Of a stretch of DNA of 64,000 nt, positions 58,539-64,000 are shown piece by piece (position 1 is the first letter of the stretch; every line of letters begins with the position of its first letter). Source of the DNA: CAVUNY01 sp963843535 (GTDB lineage Bacteria; Chloroflexota; Anaerolineae; Anaerolineales; Anaerolineaceae); the NCBI GenBank assembly GCA_963843535.1, contig CAWJKU010000001.1, forward strand, positions 62,001 to 126,000, written 5' to 3'. Under the pieces are notes generated by a model, which searched no databases, was not told where the DNA came from, and saw only the letters and a list, made by a program, of their open reading frames with translations. Both the position numbers and the translations under genes were made by a program.

Positions 58539-60089
58539 ATGGAGATTACAAAAAAGCAGCAGATGGCAAATGAACTTGCTGCGAAAGTTGACCCTGGTTC
58601 TTTTGGTTACCGCATTCCCGGCATACAGACCTGGGTTCTGCTAATAGCTTACTTCGTTGTTATCATCCTATCACCTCATACGGGGCTGGTCGTTTCTCAG
58701 GTAGTCGCCATCTACCTGCTGTTTCGCTTTACGATGGTGGCATTTTTCTATTTGATCAGTCTGATCAGGATCCGGCGCGCTCACCAGCGTTTGCAAAAGG
58801 GCTCAGCGACAGACGGGTTAACAGCCGAGCAAAAGGCAAAATATTCCAGGATTCACCACGTGGTGATCTTCCCCAATTATAAAGAACCAATCGAGGTGCT
58901 GTCACGCTCTTTAGATGCGCTAGTCAGCCAGACCATAGAACACCAGCAATTGACCGTGGTGATGGCTATGGAAGAGGCTGAAGCTGAAGCGCATGAAAAA
59001 GGCAATCTGCTGGCTGAAAAATATGCGCACCATTTTGCCCATTTCTTATTAAGCTACCACCCGGCGCACCTGCCCAACGAAATTCCAGGCAAGGCCGCAA
59101 ACCAGTCCTGGGCAGCACGTCAGGCAAAGCGCGAGATCCTGGACCGGATGGGAATTGCGCTTGAAAATGTGACTGTTTCGTCGTGTGACGCGGATTCGGA
59201 GCTGGACCCCAATTATTTTGCTGAATTTACCCGGGAATTTGTCACCTGCAAAAAGCCTGAAAACTTGATCTGGCAAACGCCGATCTTTTTCGATCATAAT
59301 ATCTGGCATACGCCAGCTTCGGTGCGCCTGCTCACATTCTTTAATAATGCCGTTCAGGTTTCAGAGCTTTCGAACCCGATAGCGATGGCTTTCCCTTTGA
59401 GCACCTATTCGCTCAGTTATAAGCTGCTGGTGGATGTCGATTATTGGGATCCTATCGTCATTTCTGACGACTGGCACATGTTTCTACGCTGTTTCTTTGC
59501 CAAAGACGGCGATATGCAGCTGCGCTCAATCTTCCTGCCCACGGTTGGCGAACCATTCTTGGGTGAGACATTGTGGAAAACCTGGGTGATGGTTTACAAA
59601 ACCCGGGTGCGCCATGCCTGGGGCGCCGGGGATATGGTTTACATGCTGCAGCAGTGGCGCAAGCAAAAACGCACGCCCTTCCTGTTAAAAGTCGGCCGCT
59701 TTATCAAGATCTGGCATGATAATACGGTCTTCAGCCTGGGCGGCGTCGTCACGGTTGTGGGCACGATCCTTTCGATCGTCCTGGACCGCAACCCGGTGAT
59801 CACTTATCCGCCTTTCCCCGTGCCTTACTTCATCCCTGTGTTGAATGTGTTAGGCGGCCTGGGGCTGATTACGATCTGGCTTGTGGAGCGATTTCGCTGT
59901 AATAACAAGAAATACAGCTGGCGCCTGGGGGTGATGCTCGAGGAAATCGGCAGCTGGATTATTTTTCCGGTAATCACATTTATGCTGTCAGGCGTGCCTG
60001 CCCTGCACGCACACACCAAGATGCTGTTTGGCGGCGGCTTGACGTTTGAACGCACCCCCAAGGGTATTTTGCCGAATAACCGCCATTAA
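58539..60089 (+). CDS. Membrane glycosyltransferase, family 2-like
   Basis: A 516-residue inner-membrane protein. Two N-terminal helices (about 30-70) are followed by a cytoplasmic GT-A domain with V-I-F-P-N-Y-K-E-P near 109, the metal-binding D-A-D in S-S-C-D-A-D-S-E near 211 and D-D-W near 310. Three or four C-terminal helices follow. Members polymerise or transfer sugars for wall polysaccharide or glycolipid. The start is ATG 58539, or TTG 58530 just after AAAAGGTGG; the open frame to 58410 runs through the promoter. Confidence 0.85.
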   Translation: MEITKKQQMANELAAKVDPGSFGYRIPGIQTWVLLIAYFVVIILSPHTGLVVSQVVAIYLLFRFTMVAFFYLISLIRIRRAHQRLQKGSATDGLTAEQKAKYSRIHHVVIFPNYKEPIEVLSRSLDALVSQTIEHQQLTVVMAMEEAEAEAHEKGNLLAEKYAHHFAHFLLSYHPAHLPNEIPGKAANQSWAARQAKREILDRMGIALENVTVSSCDADSELDPNYFAEFTREFVTCKKPENLIWQTPIFFDHNIWHTPASVRLLTFFNNAVQVSELSNPIAMAFPLSTYSLSYKLLVDVDYWDPIVISDDWHMFLRCFFAKDGDMQLRSIFLPTVGEPFLGETLWKTWVMVYKTRVRHAWGAGDMVYMLQQWRKQKRTPFLLKVGRFIKIWHDNTVFSLGGVVTVVGTILSIVLDRNPVITYPPFPVPYFIPVLNVLGGLGLITIWLVERFRCNNKKYSWRLGVMLEEIGSWIIFPVITFMLSGVPALHAHTKMLFGGGLTFERTPKGILPNNRH

Positions 60090-60134
60090 TCTGAGTTGGA
60101 AATTAGAGCAGGGTTGAACTTACCGGTTCGGCAT

Positions 60135-60458
60135 CTAGATTTTGTTTCTTGAGATTCCGTTCTTGCGGCGCAGCACGCCGACCGTCCCTCCCACGATAAT
60201 CAAGACGATGATAACCGAGCCGCAAATTATCCCGCTGGTCTGGTCCGGGGTGCTTAAAAATTCTTGAGGGATGATGGTGGGTGTAAGGGTAACGTTTGGG
60301 GTTAACGTTGCAGATTGGAACAGGGTTGCTCCGGAAGCCGGATCAGGCCAGGCGAGAATAATAATTAAGAATAAGAGCACCAGCAGCACAATCCAGCGCA
60401 GATCATTTTTACCATTCGCAAAACGAGTCACGAGTTTCAAACGAGAAGTGCCTTTCAT
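60135..60458 (-). CDS. Small membrane protein with two hydrophobic helices
   Basis: A 107-residue protein with hydrophobic segments near 22-41 and 77-98, joined by a Thr/Pro-rich external loop. It overlaps the binding-lipoprotein gene by 4 bp, so it is the last member of the M42-SBP operon. No recognised domain; might anchor or organise the lipoprotein. Confidence 0.6.
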   Translation of the reverse strand: MKGTSRLKLVTRFANGKNDLRWIVLLVLLFLIIILAWPDPASGATLFQSATLTPNVTLTPTIIPQEFLSTPDQTSGIICGSVIIVLIIVGGTVGVLRRKNGISRNKI

Positions 60459-61813
60459 TTTGTGGGGGATACTGCCAGCCGTTCGGCGGCAGCCTGTGCA
60501 ACCTGGACCGGATCACCTTGTTGCTTGATGATCTGAAGGGTGGCATCCTGGAGGATCGGTCCCAGGCCGAGCAGTAAATCGTTAGCTGGTCTGACCTGCG
60601 CTGAAAGAGCAATTGGGCTGAAAATTGCCCTTAAACCTTCATTTGACCAGGCTGTTAAGGCCGAAGGGCGGGTGGGCAGGTAACCGGCTTGTAAAGACCA
60701 TTGCGCTAAGAATTCACTATCCACCAAAAATTCAGCCAGGCGGATAGATGCCGCTCGCCGTTCGGGAAGCGGGTCCGATAAAGCCCACATCCAACCCGCT
60801 GCCAGGGTCAATGGTTTATCACCCAGGGAGGGCAGGGGCGCAGCGGCTGTATCCGCGGGTAAATCGGTTAAATAATGGCTGCACCAGGTGATCAGAAGCT
60901 GGGCGCGCTGTTCACGGTAAGCCTGCCATGCCTGACCATCCGTTTGATACTGCGCCAGCCAGTTGGGGAAAACTGCTGCTTTTGCCCCCTCATCTAATAT
61001 TTTTAATACCTTGGCCAGCGTGTCGGCCTGTAGGGTTGGGCGACCCTGGCTATCTTTTACTTCGCCGCCGGCAGAAAGGTAAAGCTGAAGGGTAGTCATG
61101 GCTTGGGCGTCGGCTGCGGCAAAAGCCGTGGGTAGATTGGCCTTAATCAAGGCAGGCCAATCCGCCGGTGCGTTGGGTAATTTTGCCGGGCGGTACAGCA
61201 GCAGCATGGCATCTCCGGCGAACGGCAGGCCAAATGCTGCCCCCTGGATCAAGGCAAGCTGCCTGGCGTAAGCATACCAATCCGTGTCATCCACGATGCG
61301 GGTCAGCCCATCGATCGAAAATACCAAACCTTTTAACGCGGCTGTTTCCAGGTCCGAACGCGACAGCGCGACCAGTGCCGGTAGAACCGCCGGAGCGGCG
61401 GCACTGGCGGCAGATAAAGAATCAATCAGCCCACCCGATCCTGAGGCTGCCTTTACGCGTACCTTGACCTCGAACCCGGGATTCTGCGTCTCAAATGCCA
61501 ACAGGCGGTTGCGCAGCTTTTCAGCGGCGCCGCTCCCACTTGCCGGGTCAAACTGCGGAGGCACCCAGATCTCCAGAATTTGCGGTCCGGTGGGAGTGGC
61601 TGTGGCGCTGGCTGCCTGATCGGTGGGGAGTGGTGTGGCTGTCTGGCTGACCGCCGACGCGGTCGGCGTGGCGGTTTCTGACTGAAACAAACCGGTCAGG
61701 TCGACCCCGCAGGCCGTAGTCAGGCTGAAGACCAGGCTGAAAATAATCCAAATCATCCCAGTTTTGCGAAACCAGGCAACGGTCCGAGATGAAAGCATCC
61801 TGCGCGGGCTCAC
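60455..61813 (-). CDS. Extracellular solute-binding lipoprotein (family 1-like)
   Basis: A 452-residue sugar-type ABC binding protein. It starts with GTG overlapping the peptidase stop codon. A membrane signal is followed by a lipobox L-T-T-A-C near 35, a Thr/Ala/Pro linker, then a two-lobe SBP_bac_1-like domain (about 75-440; L-E-I-W-V-P-P-Q-F, L-L-L-Y-R-P-A-K-L-P). No ABC permease or ATPase is present in this operon, so it may use a distant transporter or act as a sensor/scavenger lipoprotein. Confidence 0.85.
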   Translation of the reverse strand: MSPRRMLSSRTVAWFRKTGMIWIIFSLVFSLTTACGVDLTGLFQSETATPTASAVSQTATPLPTDQAASATATPTGPQILEIWVPPQFDPASGSGAAEKLRNRLLAFETQNPGFEVKVRVKAASGSGGLIDSLSAASAAAPAVLPALVALSRSDLETAALKGLVFSIDGLTRIVDDTDWYAYARQLALIQGAAFGLPFAGDAMLLLYRPAKLPNAPADWPALIKANLPTAFAAADAQAMTTLQLYLSAGGEVKDSQGRPTLQADTLAKVLKILDEGAKAAVFPNWLAQYQTDGQAWQAYREQRAQLLITWCSHYLTDLPADTAAAPLPSLGDKPLTLAAGWMWALSDPLPERRAASIRLAEFLVDSEFLAQWSLQAGYLPTRPSALTAWSNEGLRAIFSPIALSAQVRPANDLLLGLGPILQDATLQIIKQQGDPVQVAQAAAERLAVSPTK

Positions 61814-62808
61814 TGCAGTAGGATGGGCTGGCTGATCAACACAACCAGCAGCTTGACCGCGTTTTGTACGTCGCGGTAATCGACCATTTCGGATGGGCTG
61901 TGAATGTAGCGTGTGGGGATGGATACACAGCTGGCGGGCACCCCGGCCCGGGTAACCTGCATGGCACGCGCATCGGTGGTATCGCTTTCCAGGATCTCCA
62001 ATTGATAAGGGATGCCTGCTTTTTCCGCGCTGTCGGCCATAAAGCGCACCAGGCGCGGATCGGAAATCATCCCGCCGTCGCGCACTTTGACAGTGGGCCC
62101 TTTGCCCAGGCTGACTTCCATTTTCAAGGCTTTCGGGGTATCGCCCACGCCGGTCACATCCACGGAGATGCCGATTTCTGCATCCACGGCATAGGCAGCC
62201 GTGGTAGCCCCGCGCAGCCCTACTTCTTCCTGGGTGCTGAACACAAAGTAGACCTCGTTCGGGCTGTCTTGCATCTGGCGCAGGGTCTCGATCAGCACGG
62301 CGCAGCTGACACGGTTGTCCATGGCTTTTGAAACCAGCCGGTTGCCCAGGTCAAGCATGGGCCGGTCAAAGACGCCCGCGTCGCCCACTTTTACCGGGCA
62401 TTCTGCCCGGTTGGCGGCGCCGACATCGATGTACATCTGCTCGAAGGTATGCACTTTATCAGGGGTCTCGAGGCGCTCGCCGCCGATCATCCCGCTCACG
62501 CCGCTGACGAAGCGCACCCGGCTGCCGTAGCAGGTATGCGGGCGTACGCCGCCAATGGTGGTGAAGCGTACAAACCCGTTGTCATCGATATGGGTAGCCA
62601 TTACCCCAATCTCATCCATGTGGGCCGAGAGCATGATGCGCTGCCCGCCGGGTGCTTTTTGTCCCTTGCGAGCGATCAGGTTGCCGAGCGCATCCACGCG
62701 CACTTCGTCCGCCAGGCCTTGAATTTCACCCTGGATCAATTTGCGAACCTGAGCTTCAAAACCCGATGGTCCCACCGACTCTACGAGCTGCTTGATAAGT
62801 TCTTTCAT
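61810..62808 (-). CDS. M42-family metallo-aminopeptidase
   Basis: A 332-residue zinc/cobalt aminopeptidase or glucanase-like enzyme of family M42 (FrvX/YsdC type), usually a large tetrahedral oligomer. Metal ligands lie in S-A-H-M-D-E-I-G near 61, the D of K-A-M-D-N-R near 165, Q-E-E-V-G near 197 (catalytic Glu) and D-V-T-G-V-G near 219; the last His is in Y-I-H-S near 300. It is the first gene of a three-gene operon with a binding lipoprotein, linking peptide turnover with uptake. Confidence 0.92.
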   Translation of the reverse strand: MKELIKQLVESVGPSGFEAQVRKLIQGEIQGLADEVRVDALGNLIARKGQKAPGGQRIMLSAHMDEIGVMATHIDDNGFVRFTTIGGVRPHTCYGSRVRFVSGVSGMIGGERLETPDKVHTFEQMYIDVGAANRAECPVKVGDAGVFDRPMLDLGNRLVSKAMDNRVSCAVLIETLRQMQDSPNEVYFVFSTQEEVGLRGATTAAYAVDAEIGISVDVTGVGDTPKALKMEVSLGKGPTVKVRDGGMISDPRLVRFMADSAEKAGIPYQLEILESDTTDARAMQVTRAGVPASCVSIPTRYIHSPSEMVDYRDVQNAVKLLVVLISQPILLQ

Positions 62809-62879
62809 GGTTCTCCTGTGATTGGCTGTTCAAGGGCAGCTGGTTTCTGAAGACCGACCAACCCTATGATTTAGATCAA

Positions 62880-64000
62880 TTATGCGTTTAAATTTACCAC
62901 GGTCTCATACCTGGCAGCTAATTCCTCCAGATATTGGGTATCTTCTACCCGCATCAAGTATGGATTGAACAGTTGGGCGGTGCAGAAAATAATTAATATA
63001 GCGCCCAGCACGGTGATCACTGCGCCAACGTCAAATAACCCACCCAGCGCTCCCGCGATGGCTGTACTGGCCGGCCAGGTAAATTGGGCGATTACCCGGC
63101 GCACCGAAAAAACCCTGCCCTGCAGCTCGCGTGGGGTCTGCGTCTGCCAGATCGTTTGTGAGTGGGCGTTCATGATCGGGGTCATCCCATCCAACAACAG
63201 GAACAACCCCGCGGTGACAAACAGCCAGCGCGACTGACCGATGGCCAACATGAGCACGCCCACCAGGATCATAGGCAGGACAACCCCTAAAACTCTACGC
63301 CGTTTCAACCCGCCCCAGCTGCTGATGATTACACCGCCTGCCACCCCACCCACACTGGCCAGCGTGCCCATCAGGGCCATGGCGGTTTCGATGGTGAACC
63401 CGCGCGCCGCCCAATCGGCCTGCAAGTTAAACTTGACCAGCAGAGGATATAAGACTCCCATGGGGCCGGTGATGAAGTTGACCATGGCGAAGGTACCCAG
63501 CAGCCAGAGCATGGGCCGCCTGTGCCAGATAAATAATGCCCCCTGGCGGATATCGGCCCACATTGACTTTTTTGCCTGCCCAGGCTGAGCCTCCAGATCG
63601 GTTCGTTTGGGTGAGGGAATAAACAAGAAAATCAGAACAATTGACGCGATAAAGAACGTGGCCGAATCAATACCCATTAAAAATGGGGTGCCGGTCTTTA
63701 AAGAGGTGATGAAATTGTTGGCGCCAGATTGGCGTAGAATTTCCGGGATGCCGATGATCGCCGCCGCAATTCCTGGCGAGAGCAGGCCAGAAAGCGACCA
63801 AATCGTCTGCATCATGCCGTTGGCCCGGGGAAGCTGTACATCCGGTACCAGCATGGCGTAAGAAGTATCAAAAGCAGCGCCGTGAAATGCGCCCAACACG
63901 GCTTCGATAAACATGATGATCAACAGCGACCAGAGTTCCAGGGCCTGGTTGATGATTAATACCATCAAGACCAGGCTTACCAGCGCATTGAGAAAATCGG
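62880..64000 (-). CDS. MFS transporter (5' end beyond window)
   Basis: Major facilitator protein whose N-terminus lies past the right edge: the frame remains open through base 64000 (D-F-L-N-A-L-V-S-L-V-L-M-V). About 373 residues are visible, with ten or so helices and a cytoplasmic central loop (F-I-P-S-P-K-R-T-D-L-E). It resembles the MFS_3/enterobactin-exporter-like group (A-R-G-F-T-I-E-T-A, G-R-V-F-S-V-R-R). It is read in the same direction as the M42 gene, with a 71-bp gap. Confidence 0.88.
   Translation of the reverse strand, partial: DFLNALVSLVLMVLIINQALELWSLLIIMFIEAVLGAFHGAAFDTSYAMLVPDVQLPRANGMMQTIWSLSGLLSPGIAAAIIGIPEILRQSGANNFITSLKTGTPFLMGIDSATFFIASIVLIFLFIPSPKRTDLEAQPGQAKKSMWADIRQGALFIWHRRPMLWLLGTFAMVNFITGPMGVLYPLLVKFNLQADWAARGFTIETAMALMGTLASVGGVAGGVIISSWGGLKRRRVLGVVLPMILVGVLMLAIGQSRWLFVTAGLFLLLDGMTPIMNAHSQTIWQTQTPRELQGRVFSVRRVIAQFTWPASTAIAGALGGLFDVGAVITVLGAILIIFCTAQLFNPYLMRVEDTQYLEELAARYETVVNLNA

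Noticed and set aside
1..64000. tRNA, rRNA, CRISPR, prophage or IS elements
   Set aside because: I looked for T-loop GGTTCGAATCC-type motifs, regular direct repeats with spacers, transposase or integrase motifs in all gaps and found none convincing.

Overview
The window looks like a chromosome segment of a Gram-positive-type or monoderm-like bacterium, most probably Chloroflexota (Anaerolineae-like). This is inferred, not computed, from several things: T-box leaders on both ileS and a trp operon, the IleRS variant with N-N-P-M...H-H-G-W and M-H-K-S-W signatures, Thr/Pro-rich anchored proteins, a DUF5667/DUF5666 partner of an ECF sigma factor, GatCAB, and lipoprotein-type solute-binding proteins. 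I see no phage, IS element, CRISPR array, rRNA or tRNA.

Layout. 1-5769: an oligopeptide/oligosaccharide-type ABC importer (binding protein cut by the window edge, two permeases, two ATPases). 5913-12993: a SorC-type regulator and a sugar cassette (split transketolase, FGGY kinase, L-fucose-isomerase-like protein, acetamidase/formamidase). The importer, isomerase, kinase and transketolase together suggest uptake and catabolism of an unusual sugar. 13293-14624: an FHA-GAF-GGDEF diguanylate cyclase. 14782-23654: ileS (minus) and trpDCFBA (plus), read divergently from a short promoter region, each through its own T-box riboswitch (specifiers AUC and UGG). 23896-31686: PilZ protein, YcaQ-like DNA glycosylase, a P1B-ATPase with an unusual C-S-C membrane motif, a PHP protein, small membrane and zinc-ribbon proteins, a collapsed MarR/MFS pair and a CBS protein. 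31771-41789: a frameshifted B12/radical-SAM gene, a TPR membrane protein, birA, gyrA, an iron alcohol dehydrogenase, a DUF692/MNIO-like protein with a possible 22-codon ORF and a methyltransferase upstream, and an anchored Thr/Pro-rich protein. 41904-48035: gatCAB, a GNAT protein, and an ECF sigma factor with its membrane partner. 48318-58334: HIT protein, greA, lysS, a PadR-controlled membrane protein, an ATC-hydrolase-like protein, a DMT transporter, DUF4037 and SDR proteins, and a GerW/YtfJ-like protein. 58539-64000: a membrane glycosyltransferase, then a minus-strand M42 peptidase/binding-lipoprotein/small membrane protein operon and an MFS transporter running off the end.

Genome-scale patterns not explained by genes: (1) nine long, perfect or nearly perfect intergenic hairpins, mostly with 3-nt loops, unrelated arm sequences and usually no T-tract, one of them inside the ileS T-box leader; (2) a structured 151-bp direct repeat present twice (28159 and 48112, 11 mismatches, no indel) with a 27-nt fragment at 10373; (3) a recurrent leaderless promoter geometry, with a -10 box exactly 6-7 nt before the start codon. 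These, the sugar cassette and the MNIO-like locus are the most worthwhile leads.
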